Source of the DNA: Oscillospiraceae bacterium
GTDB lineage: Bacteria > Bacillota > Clostridia > Oscillospirales > CAG-272
DNA: 5,031 nucleotides
Assembly (NCBI GenBank): GCA_015063655.1
Contig: SVTU01000098.1
Coordinates: 1 to 5,031 of the forward strand
Direction of reading: 5' to 3'
Below are positions 1 through 4,709 of this stretch, piece by piece. The stretch's first letter is position 1, and each line of letters begins with the position of its first letter. Made by a program: the position numbers and the translations under genes. The notes beneath the pieces were generated by a model that saw only the letters and a program-made list of their open reading frames with translations, made no database searches and was not told the DNA's origin.

Positions 1-2
1 CC

Positions 3-698
3 ACCAAGGAGTATTGGAACCGTTGGCATATCACCATGGGAACGTGGTTTACCGATTACATATTTTATCCCTTGTCCGTCAGCCGTCCCATGCTGTCGCT
101 CTCCAAGAGCAGCCGCAAGCTGCTTGGTAAGGCGGTGGGCAAGCGCATTCCCGTGTATACGGCCACCGTTGCCACGTGGTTTTTAACGGGACTGTGGCAC
201 GGCGCGGGCTGGAATTTTATCGTGTGGGGATTGCTCAACTGTGTGGTGATCCTGATCTCGCAGGAGTGTGAGCCATTGTACCGCCGCTTCCGCGAGCGTG
301 CGCCGAGGCTGACCTCGTCCGTACCTTACACAAAATTTATGGCGGTGCGTACCTTCCTCTTGATGGGGCTGATCCGCTCGCTTGACGTGTACCGAGACGT
401 GCCCCTAACGTTCCGCATGTGGGGCAGTATGGTGACGCAATTCAATCTTCCCGTGCTGTTTAGCGGCGGGCTGACGCCGTTGGGGCTTTCTGCGGTGGAT
501 TACGTGATTTTGGCTGTGGGCGTGGCGGTGATGAGCATAGTCAGCCGTCTTGGCGTCAAGCGAAGCGTCAGAGACCGCTTGTATGATCGCCCCGTGCTGT
601 CGGCGGCCCTCTTTGGTACGCTCCTTGTGTGTGTGCTTTTGTTCGGTGCATACGGTGTAGGCTATGACGCCACACAGTTTATTTACAATCAGTTCTGA
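3..698 (+). CDS. MBOAT-family membrane O-acyltransferase (AlgI/DltB-like), 3' part
   Basis: The reading frame is open from base 3, so the start lies upstream and 231 C-terminal residues are visible; the ATG at 36 is internal. The fragment opens with TKEYWNRWHITMGTWFTDYI and later has GLWHGAGWNFIVWG, both hallmark MBOAT motifs. The His of WHGAGW (codon 198-200) aligns with the conserved putative catalytic histidine of AlgI, PatA and DltB proteins. Hydrophobic stretches before and after this motif and a final C-terminal helix ending YDATQFIYNQF fit a polytopic membrane enzyme. Family members move acyl groups, usually acetyl, across or at the membrane onto exported polysaccharides or teichoic acids. 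It lies 14 bp before an SGNH-type gene, the standard partner that completes extracytoplasmic transfer. The family assignment is firm; the acceptor polymer is unknown because no glycan-synthesis gene is in view. Confidence 0.93.
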   Translation, partial: TKEYWNRWHITMGTWFTDYIFYPLSVSRPMLSLSKSSRKLLGKAVGKRIPVYTATVATWFLTGLWHGAGWNFIVWGLLNCVVILISQECEPLYRRFRERAPRLTSSVPYTKFMAVRTFLLMGLIRSLDVYRDVPLTFRMWGSMVTQFNLPVLFSGGLTPLGLSAVDYVILAVGVAVMSIVSRLGVKRSVRDRLYDRPVLSAALFGTLLVCVLLFGAYGVGYDATQFIYNQF

Positions 699-712
699 TC
701 GGGAGGTGTGAT

Positions 713-1738
713 ATGAAAAAACGAATCCTGATCATTCTGTCTGCGGTGCTGGTGTTTGCCACGGTGCTTGGGCTGTGTCAGCGGCTGGTGATGCCCAAGT
801 ACACCGACAACCCCGAGGGGGCGTTGATCGCCGAATATTACGCAGAGGCGGGCAACCATGACGTTATATTCGTGGGTGACTGTGAGGTCTATGAAAGCAT
901 CGTGCCTGCCGTGCTGTGGGAGCAATACGGCATATCCTCCTATATACGGGGCAGTGCTCAGCAGCTGGTTTGGCATTCCTACTATCTGCTTGAGGAGACC
1001 TTGCGCTATGAGGTGCCCAAGGCGGTTGTGTTTAACGTGCTGTCCTTGAAATACGGCACGCCGCAAAGCGAGGCGTACAACCGTATGACGCTGGACGGCA
1101 TGAAATGGTCGAAAAGCAAGGTGGGGGCGATCCGTGCCTCCATGACCGAGGGAGAGCATGCTATCGAATACGTATTTCCCCTGCTTCGCTTCCATTCCCG
1201 TATCGGCTCGCTGACGGGTGACGACGTGCGCTATATGTTTCGCTCGTCAACCGTGTCCGACAGCGGGTATCTGATGCAAACGGGCATCGTACCGCAAACG
1301 GATTTCTCCGAGGGCCTGGAGCAGCTGGATTATACCATCGAGGACAACGCATGGCTGTATTTGAACAAGATGCGCACGCTGTGCGAGGACAACGGCATCG
1401 AGCTGATTCTCATGAAGGCACCCACCAATTCCTGGATGTATTGGTGGCATGACGAGTGGGAGCAGCAAGTCGTGGACTATGCCGACAGATACGGCTTGTC
1501 CTACTATAATTTTATTCCCGAGTGTGAGGCGATCGGCTTGGATTGGTCGACCGACACCTATGACGGGGGCTTGCATTTGAACGTATACGGAGCAGAGAAG
1601 CTGACACGCTATTTTGGAGAGATCCTGCAAAATGAGCACGGCTTGTCTGACCGCAGAGCCGAAAGCGACCTATGCGAGGCGTGGACGGCTCGCATAGAGA
1701 TCTATAAGCAAAGGAAAGCAGAAAGGAGCAAAGCATGA
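713..1738 (+). CDS. Membrane-anchored SGNH-hydrolase-like protein, partner of the MBOAT acyltransferase
   Basis: This 341-residue protein starts at ATG 713, five bases after a GGGAGGTG ribosome binding site. Residues 4-24 form one hydrophobic anchor, so the rest is predicted outside the membrane. Blocks of the SGNH fold can be traced: VIFVGDCEVYES at 51-62 in the nucleophile position, RGSAQQ around Gly80, FNV with Asn108, and YDGGLHLNVYGAEKL at 283-297 carrying the Asp/His pair (D284, H288). Related proteins (AlgJ/AlgX, DltD-like and many clostridial homologues) act with an MBOAT protein in polysaccharide O-acetylation. The oddity is GDCE where GDS or GSSH is usual, placing Cys57 where the catalytic serine should be. 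That could mean a thiol nucleophile or a non-catalytic relative. The family call rests on motif order and on the neighbour; substrate and activity are inferred. Confidence 0.82.
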   Translation: MKKRILIILSAVLVFATVLGLCQRLVMPKYTDNPEGALIAEYYAEAGNHDVIFVGDCEVYESIVPAVLWEQYGISSYIRGSAQQLVWHSYYLLEETLRYEVPKAVVFNVLSLKYGTPQSEAYNRMTLDGMKWSKSKVGAIRASMTEGEHAIEYVFPLLRFHSRIGSLTGDDVRYMFRSSTVSDSGYLMQTGIVPQTDFSEGLEQLDYTIEDNAWLYLNKMRTLCEDNGIELILMKAPTNSWMYWWHDEWEQQVVDYADRYGLSYYNFIPECEAIGLDWSTDTYDGGLHLNVYGAEKLTRYFGEILQNEHGLSDRRAESDLCEAWTARIEIYKQRKAERSKA

Positions 1739-2244
1739 AAAAATGGATCGCACTTGCACTGTGCGTTTTGATGGCGGTGTGTATGATCGCCTGCGATAAG
1801 GAGGCAGAGACGACTAAGAAAGAAGGGGGACAGCCTTCTCCCGCAGGGGTCACCTATGCCGTGACCTATCAGAATACCACCATAGAGCTTGGCGGCGACG
1901 CCAAGGACGTGATCGCCGCTCTTGGCACGCCCACCTCGCAAAAGGAGGGCGGAAGCTGTGCAGGACAGGGCACGCTGACCGTGTATACCTATCCTTCATT
2001 GACCGTTACGGTGCTGACGGTGGGGGATAAGCAGACCATTGATCAGCTGACCTTTACCGATGACGGCATCAAAACCGCCAAGGGCATTACCATTGGCTCA
2101 GCAAGAGATGCCGTGGTGAAGGCCTACGGCGAGGCCACCACCGCTACCGATACGGTGATGACCTATACCTCGGGCAACAAGAGCCTCAAGATCGGGCTTA
2201 AGGACGGCTTTGTGAAGAGCATAGACTTTATCCAGGCCACGTAA
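1735..2244 (+). CDS. Small lipoprotein with two tandem alpha/beta repeats
   Basis: The protein has 169 residues. Its ATG overlaps the preceding stop as ATGA (1735-1738), and GAAAGGAG at 1721-1728 serves as ribosome binding site, so it is translationally coupled to the SGNH gene. A lysine-rich start, a hydrophobic core and the lipobox MIAC give a lipoprotein signal with lipidated Cys20. A short charged linker (21-38) follows. Two similar domains come next: about 41-110, containing GGDAKDVIAALGTPTS and the motif SCAGQG, and about 115-169, containing IGSARDAVVKAYGEAT. The pattern of a beta strand, then xIGxxxxxVxxxxGxPT, then strands resembles BamE/SmpA-like or BLIP-like small-domain repeats, and small lipoproteins of this design are familiar in Clostridia. 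It is expected on the outer face of the membrane. Its specific job is unknown; a link with the acylation pair is suggested only by the operon. Confidence 0.8.
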   Translation: MKKWIALALCVLMAVCMIACDKEAETTKKEGGQPSPAGVTYAVTYQNTTIELGGDAKDVIAALGTPTSQKEGGSCAGQGTLTVYTYPSLTVTVLTVGDKQTIDQLTFTDDGIKTAKGITIGSARDAVVKAYGEATTATDTVMTYTSGNKSLKIGLKDGFVKSIDFIQAT

Positions 2245-2255
2245 CGGAGGGACAT

Positions 2256-3023
2256 ATGCAGAAGACCTTTCGATGCTTATGTGCGGTGCTGGCGGTGCTG
2301 ATGGCGCTGACGGCTTGTACCGTGATCGCCTTTGCCGAGGAGGAAGAAACGGCAGAGGCTGTGGAGAAGGCAGGGGGCTTCGTGCCTCTGTACATAGGGC
2401 TTTTTGTGGCATGCCTTGCCACGCTGATGGCGTTGCTTGGCGGATACTGCCTGTCTCGGGCTATGAGCAAAGCGGATACGAGAGAGAAGGAAAGAAGCAC
2501 GGCGTGCAGGCTCTCTCTCTGGCTCTCGGGCTTTGGAACGCTCCTGACCTACGCATCTGTGCTGTTGGCAGGCTTTGCCTACCGAGACGTGTGGCTCCTT
2601 AAGACATGGCACGTTGCCTTACATATTGTGAATGCCATACTTTTGTTTGTTTTGATGTTCCTTTTGATGTATGCGCCTGCCAAGCGTGCTATCAAGGCAC
2701 GGGCTGAGCAGGATCGCATCGAGGAGGAGGCACTCAAGGAAAAGAAGACAGCTCTTTTGGAGCAGGAAAAGCAGATCGCAGAGCTTCGTGAGCGAGTGGA
2801 GCAGGAGATGCAGGAGAAGCGTCGCTTGGCGGAGCAGGCCATTGCGGATTACACCGAAAACGAGCAGCAGAGAGCCAAGCTCAGAGCTACCAAGGTGGTG
2901 AATGACGCACAGCGGGCACTTTTGGCAGAGCGTACCAAGATGCTTGACGAGGCCAAGGCTCAGGTCGCACAGATGACACTGGAGCAGGCCGAGAGCGTAC
3001 TGCGCACGGCGGGGAAGCTATGA
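2256..3023 (+). CDS. Signal-bearing three-helix membrane protein with long C-terminal coiled coil, unknown function
   Basis: I do not recognise a named family for this 255-residue protein. It starts at ATG 2256 behind CGGAGGG, 11 bp after the lipoprotein gene. Residues 1-27 look like a signal peptide. Cleavage could be by signal peptidase I after AFA27, or by signal peptidase II at LTAC (Cys21), a good lipobox that would leave a second lipoprotein. After an acidic patch (28-38) come three hydrophobic helices at about 42-66, 86-108 and 117-140. Residues 145-250 are highly charged and rich in Glu, Lys, Gln, Ala and Arg with almost no prolines, typical of a long coiled coil. The last part superficially recalls F-type ATP synthase subunit b or stalk-like proteins. 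Topology would put the coiled coil in the cytoplasm. A scaffold role is possible but not shown. Confidence 0.75.
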   Translation: MQKTFRCLCAVLAVLMALTACTVIAFAEEEETAEAVEKAGGFVPLYIGLFVACLATLMALLGGYCLSRAMSKADTREKERSTACRLSLWLSGFGTLLTYASVLLAGFAYRDVWLLKTWHVALHIVNAILLFVLMFLLMYAPAKRAIKARAEQDRIEEEALKEKKTALLEQEKQIAELRERVEQEMQEKRRLAEQAIADYTENEQQRAKLRATKVVNDAQRALLAERTKMLDEAKAQVAQMTLEQAESVLRTAGKL

Positions 3024-3412
3024 GCGAGCCAAACGTGCCGATGACGCTTGAGGAGCGCCATGCGCTGGTAGAGGCGTACTTGGGAAAAACGGTGGAGGTG
3101 GAGATCGACCGCCCCGTCGGATACGTTCATCACAAAAAGGATCGCACGCTGGTGTATCCCATCAATTATGGGTATGTAGCGGGCGTGCTTGGCGGAGACG
3201 GCGAGGAGCTTGATGTGTACGTGCTGGGCTATGATACACCGCAGACGCATGTAAGCTGCCGTGTGGTGGGCATTGCATACCGAGCCGACGACGTGGAGGA
3301 TAAGCTGATCGCAGCCCCCGAGGGTATGACACCAACTGCCGAGGATATGGCAAAGGCCATTCAGTTTCAGGAGAAATACTACCGCACCACGGTGCGGGCA
3401 CTCAAGGAATAA
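3020..3412 (+). CDS. Inorganic pyrophosphatase, short clostridial family-I type
   Basis: This 130-residue protein starts inside the preceding stop (ATGA, 3020-3023). GGGGAAG at 3011-3017 lies closer to the start than usual; the in-frame ATG at 3041 has no better site. Residues 22-70 follow soluble family-I pyrophosphatases, which hydrolyse PPi to two phosphates: VEVEIDRP, then VYPINYGYVAGVLGGDGEELDVYVLG, then DDVEDKLIAAPEG at 90-102 with the acidic residues and lysine expected in the active site. At 130 residues it is shorter than the roughly 175 residues of Escherichia coli Ppa and lacks the N-terminal extension. The metal-binding signature D-G-D-P-x-D appears as D60-G-E-E-L-D65, so its middle Asp is Glu62. 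I believe this variant is shared by short clostridial homologues. It is cytoplasmic and is the last gene before the terminator. Activity is likely but not certain. Confidence 0.8.
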   Translation: MSEPNVPMTLEERHALVEAYLGKTVEVEIDRPVGYVHHKKDRTLVYPINYGYVAGVLGGDGEELDVYVLGYDTPQTHVSCRVVGIAYRADDVEDKLIAAPEGMTPTAEDMAKAIQFQEKYYRTTVRALKE

Positions 3413-3414
3413 CG

Positions 3415-3461
3415 GTACGGGAGTATCTCGACAGAAAGCGAGAATACTCCCGTACGTTTTT
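3415..3461 (+). terminator. Intrinsic terminator of the five-gene operon
   Basis: GTACGGGAGTATCTCG (3415-3430) pairs with CGAGAATACTCCCGTAC (3439-3455), giving 16 base pairs with one bulged A. The loop is the 8 nt ACAGAAAG and the run TTTTT follows at 3457-3461. It begins two bases after the pyrophosphatase stop codon, so it closes the operon. Confidence 0.92.
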
Positions 3462-3502
3462 GACGGCGAGGAGAGAATCACACAAAAGAATACAAAAACC
3501 TA

Positions 3503-3531
3503 TTGACACCCGAGCACTTTTGTGCTATAAT
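3503..3531 (+). promoter_or_regulatory. Consensus sigma-A promoter of tRNA-Gln
   Basis: A perfect -35 box TTGACA (3503-3508) and a perfect -10 box TATAAT (3526-3531) are separated by 17 bp. The mature tRNA begins 14 bases after the -10 box, so transcription should start near 3538 and leave a short 5' leader. Confidence 0.93.
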
Positions 3532-3544
3532 ATTTCGGTAACGA

Positions 3545-3622
3545 TGGGATATAGCCAAGTTGGTTAAGGCACAAGACTTTGACTCTTGCACTCCGCTGGT
3601 TCGAGTCCAGCTATCCCAGCCA
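3545..3622 (+). tRNA. tRNA-Gln (anticodon UUG), CCA encoded
   Basis: A complete cloverleaf can be folded. The acceptor stem is TGGGATA (3545-3551) with TATCCCA (3612-3618), a perfect 7 bp. The D stem is GCC/GGC (3554-3556, 3568-3570). The anticodon stem is CAAGA/TCTTG (3572-3576, 3584-3588) around the loop CTTTGAC with anticodon TTG at 3579-3581. The variable region has six bases. The T stem is GCTGG/CCAGC with loop TTCGAGT. Discriminator G3619 is followed by encoded CCA (3620-3622). Anticodon UUG and the U-A first pair with G discriminator fit glutamine. It is transcribed alone from the promoter at 3503 and ends at the hairpin starting at 3625. Its 3' end is also the left border of the repeat array downstream. 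Confidence 0.97.
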
Positions 3623-3630
3623 ACAAAAAA
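3618..3630 (+). repeat. 13-bp direct repeat, left copy, formed by the tRNA 3' end
   Basis: AGCCAACAAAAAA comprises the last acceptor-stem base, the discriminator, CCA and the following ACAAAAAA. The identical 13 bases recur at 4457-4469, just before the second terminator hairpin, where there is no tRNA. The pair therefore marks the left ends of the two repeat units and could be a target- or attachment-site duplication. The A-run is also part of the hairpin stem, so only about seven bases are independent of that structure. Confidence 0.7.
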
Positions 3631-3665
3631 GGAACTTTTGTCTACCAGACAAAAGTTCCTTTTTT
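3625..3665 (+). terminator. Intrinsic terminator of tRNA-Gln, 19-bp perfect stem
   Basis: AAAAAAGGAACTTTTGTCT (3625-3643) is perfectly complementary to AGACAAAAGTTCCTTTTTT (3647-3665), leaving a 3-nt loop ACC and a run of six T. It starts three bases after the tRNA CCA end. A-run/U-run symmetry means it could terminate transcription from either direction. A hairpin of the same layout and a partly different stem sequence begins the second repeat unit. Confidence 0.93.
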
Positions 3666-3839
3666 GAATGATGTTTGCCTGCGGCAAATGATGTTGGCTC
3701 CGCCAATGATGACGGCTTCGCCTAATGATGCGTGGCTTCGCCACATTTTATGGCAAACATCGCATCATTGCGACCAACGGGAGCAACATCATTTTGAGCG
3801 AAGCGAAAAACATCATATCGCCGCAGGCGATGCATCATT
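3666..3839. repeat. Composite inverted multi-hairpin repeat, copy A (174 bp)
   Basis: The left half has four AATGATG spacers at 3667, 3687, 3705 and 3724. They alternate with hairpins of 3-nt loops: TTTGCC-TGC-GGCAAA (3674-3688), TTGGC-TCC-GCCAA (3694-3706), GGC-TTC-GCC (3714-3722) and GTGGC-TTC-GCCAC (3732-3744). The right half has the reverse-complement spacer CATCATT/A at 3763, 3787, 3811 and 3833. Its hairpins are TTGC...GCAA (3768-3786), an imperfect one around GC-GAA-GC (about 3793-3810), and ATCGCC-GCA-GGCGAT (3817-3831). Larger pairings exist: AATGATGCG (3724-3732) with CGCATCATT (3761-3769), and ATGTTTGCC (3671-3679) with GGCAAACAT (3752-3760). The block lies between a terminator and a promoter and carries no convincing gene. 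Confidence 0.9.
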
Positions 3840-3847
3840 AAGATATA

Positions 3848-3863
3848 CAAGGCTCGCTCCTTG
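3848..3863. promoter_or_regulatory. Small inverted repeat overlapping the -35 box of the two-helix membrane gene
   Basis: CAAGG (3848-3852) and CCTTG (3859-3863) flank a 6-nt spacer CTCGCT. The right arm covers the first three bases of the -35 box at 3861. It could be an operator or a further, worn hairpin unit of copy A; nothing in the sequence separates these options. Confidence 0.4.
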
Positions 3864-3889
3864 ATTTATTGGCGAAAGTGTGATATAAT
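3861..3889 (+). promoter_or_regulatory. Probable sigma-A promoter for the two-helix membrane protein gene
   Basis: TTGATT (3861-3866) and the perfect -10 box TATAAT (3884-3889) are 17 bp apart, placing the start of transcription near 3896 and giving a leader of about 16 bases. GCGAAA (3872-3877) and TTTCGC (3892-3897) form an inverted repeat centred on the -10 box, a possible repressor site. Confidence 0.8.
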
Positions 3890-3911
3890 ATTTTCGCAAG
3901 GGGTGATATAT

Positions 3912-4406
3912 ATGAACTATGTTGAGCAAATGCAATCTCTAATCAACAAAACGATTATTGACATAGCAATTATCTATGCCTTAATAATTATTATAGTAGG
4001 TATTATTTGGATTGCTCCGTTCTGCTACTATAAAAAGAATAAAGATAAGCAAAAAAATACCAAGATTCTAAAAAAGTCCTTGATAGCACAGGCGAGCATT
4101 ACTGTTATTTGCTTGTTGTTCTCGCTAATAACTATTCCAAGCTTCCAAGTTATCAACAATATGAAAAAAGATATCGATAACAATTCCTTTGTTACGTATG
4201 TCGGTGATTACGATATTGATAATACATATCATTTTTCTTTTTCAGTTTCTGAATTATGGTTTGATTTGCGTGCTGTTACCGTTGATGGCGGAGAAGATCC
4301 GCTTTGGTTTGATATGACGAGCAATATCGGAATAGATGTACACGATACAGGAACAATTGTGTATGGTGAGAATAGCCGTTATATCGTGAAAATTGAAGGT
4401 AACTAG
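3912..4406 (+). CDS. AT-rich two-helix membrane protein, unknown family
   Basis: The chosen start is ATG 3912, six bases after AAGGGGTG (3898-3905) and downstream of the promoter; a longer TTG-initiated reading from 3861 would run through the promoter and is unlikely. The 164-residue product has two hydrophobic helices, about 15-40 (ALIIIIVGIIWIAPFCYY) and about 56-78, joined by a lysine- and asparagine-rich loop (41-55). That charge pattern suggests a cytoplasmic loop and an external C-terminal domain of about 85 residues. This domain is rich in Asp and aromatic residues, with YVGDYDIDNTYHFSFSVSELWFD and a short GGEDPLWFD stretch, and looks beta-rich. I recognise no family. Codons end mostly in A or T, in sharp contrast to the GC-rich operon upstream, which suggests acquisition from elsewhere. 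It sits alone between two repeat copies. Confidence 0.82.
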   Translation: MNYVEQMQSLINKTIIDIAIIYALIIIIVGIIWIAPFCYYKKNKDKQKNTKILKKSLIAQASITVICLLFSLITIPSFQVINNMKKDIDNNSFVTYVGDYDIDNTYHFSFSVSELWFDLRAVTVDGGEDPLWFDMTSNIGIDVHDTGTIVYGENSRYIVKIEGN

Positions 4407-4446
4407 TTGACCTTTTTTTCGCAATTACCTCGATTTTTGACCTTTT
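4407..4446 (+). repeat. Short direct repeat TTGACCTTTT x2 after the membrane protein gene
   Basis: TTGACCTTTT occurs at 4407-4416, directly after the stop codon, and again at 4437-4446, with a period of 30 bp. The T-rich tract lies just upstream of the second unit's left border. It may be chance in AT-rich DNA. Confidence 0.4.
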
Positions 4447-4456
4447 CACTCGTTTA

Positions 4457-4469
4457 AGCCAACAAAAAA
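4457..4469 (+). repeat. 13-bp direct repeat, right copy
   Basis: AGCCAACAAAAAA is identical to 3618-3630. The base before it differs (A here, C in the tRNA), so the match ends exactly inside the tRNA acceptor end. It defines the left border of the second hairpin-repeat-gene unit, 839 bp after the first. Confidence 0.7.
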
Positions 4470-4503
4470 CGCACCTTTGTCGGTAGACAAAGGTGCGTTT
4501 TTT
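4464..4503 (+). terminator. Intrinsic terminator-type hairpin heading the second unit, 18-bp perfect stem
   Basis: AAAAAACGCACCTTTGTC (4464-4481) pairs fully with GACAAAGGTGCGTTTTTT (4486-4503) around the 4-nt loop GGTA. It can end transcription of the membrane protein gene, 58 bases past its stop. Compared with the tRNA terminator the outer GC-rich part of the stem is different (CGCACC versus GGAACT) while the inner TTTGTC/GACAAA and the A/T runs are shared, so pairing is kept despite sequence change. Confidence 0.9.
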
Positions 4504-4659
4504 GAATGATGTTTGCCTGCGGCAAATGATGACGGCTTCGCCTAATGATGCGTGGCTTCGCCACATTTTATGGCAAACATCGCATCATTGCGGAACGCAG
4601 TGGAGCAACATCATATTTGCGAAGCAAATGCATCATATCGCCGTAGGCGATGCATCATT
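4504..4659. repeat. Composite inverted multi-hairpin repeat, copy B (156 bp)
   Basis: It has the same design as copy A. AATGATG occurs at 4505, 4525 and 4544, and CATCATT/A at 4583, 4609, 4631 and 4653. Hairpins are TTTGCC-TGC-GGCAAA (4512-4526), GGC-TTC-GCC (4534-4542), GTGGC-TTC-GCCAC (4552-4564), TTGC...GCAA (4588-4608), ATTTGC-GAA-GCAAAT (4615-4629) and ATCGCC-GTA-GGCGAT (4637-4651). Bases 4504-4530 equal 3666-3692, and 4531-4592 equal 3711-3772 (62 bp identical). Copy A has one extra 18-bp unit, GTTGGCTCCGCCAATGAT (3693-3710), between these blocks. The right half varies in stem sequence but keeps its hairpins. Its last base is the first base of the next promoter's -35 box. Confidence 0.9.
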
Positions 4660-4687
4660 TGACAAACAACTGATTTTGTAGTATAAT
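4659..4687 (+). promoter_or_regulatory. Consensus sigma-A promoter for the four-helix bundle gene
   Basis: TTGACA (4659-4664) and TATAAT (4682-4687), both perfect, are 17 bp apart; transcription should start near 4694. The -35 box overlaps the final CATCATT of repeat copy B by one base, so the promoter abuts the repeat without a spacer. Confidence 0.92.
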
Positions 4688-4709
4688 AGCGGTGATAGGA
4701 GGTGTAGCT

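Noticed and set aside
689..1195. Long - strand open frames opposite the SGNH gene (689-1195, 1247-1639)
   Set aside because: They are antisense shadows of a GC-rich gene with clear + strand motifs, and have no recognisable domains or ribosome binding sites.
3382..3397. Perfect palindrome CCGCACC-AC-GGTGCGG near the end of the pyrophosphatase gene
   Set aside because: It encodes conserved-looking residues and has no T-run after it, and its 2-nt loop is too tight for a good RNA hairpin; the real terminator starts 18 bases later.
3478..3744. A - strand 88-codon frame covering the tRNA, its promoter and part of copy A, and the - strand 96-codon frame at 4276-4566
   Set aside because: They overlap a certain tRNA and a well-supported + strand gene respectively, and the rest is repeat sequence; no start signals are visible.
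3666..3839. Interpretation of the repeat as a CRISPR array
   Set aside because: The repeated spacer is only 7 bp, intervals are 18-24 bp and filled with palindromes rather than unique sequence, and the array reverses orientation in the middle.
3586..3864. A 92-codon + strand reading frame across tRNA-Gln and repeat copy A, and a similar 62-codon frame at 4493-4681 sharing peptide stretches such as TASPNDAWLRHILWQTSHHC
   Set aside because: The first begins inside the tRNA and both run through hairpins and spacers. Peptide similarity follows from DNA identity of the repeats, there is no ribosome binding site, and the 18-bp indel keeps the frame only because it is a multiple of three.
3861..3911. 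An N-terminal extension of the two-helix protein starting at TTG 3861
   Set aside because: The extension would include the -35 and -10 boxes, and TTG 3861 lacks a ribosome binding site, whereas ATG 3912 has AAGGGGTG at good spacing.
3666..4659. An insertion sequence or simple MITE
   Set aside because: No transposase is visible, and there are no clear single pair of terminal inverted repeats with a target duplication of standard size. The structure is many small inverted units, so I describe it as a composite repeat.
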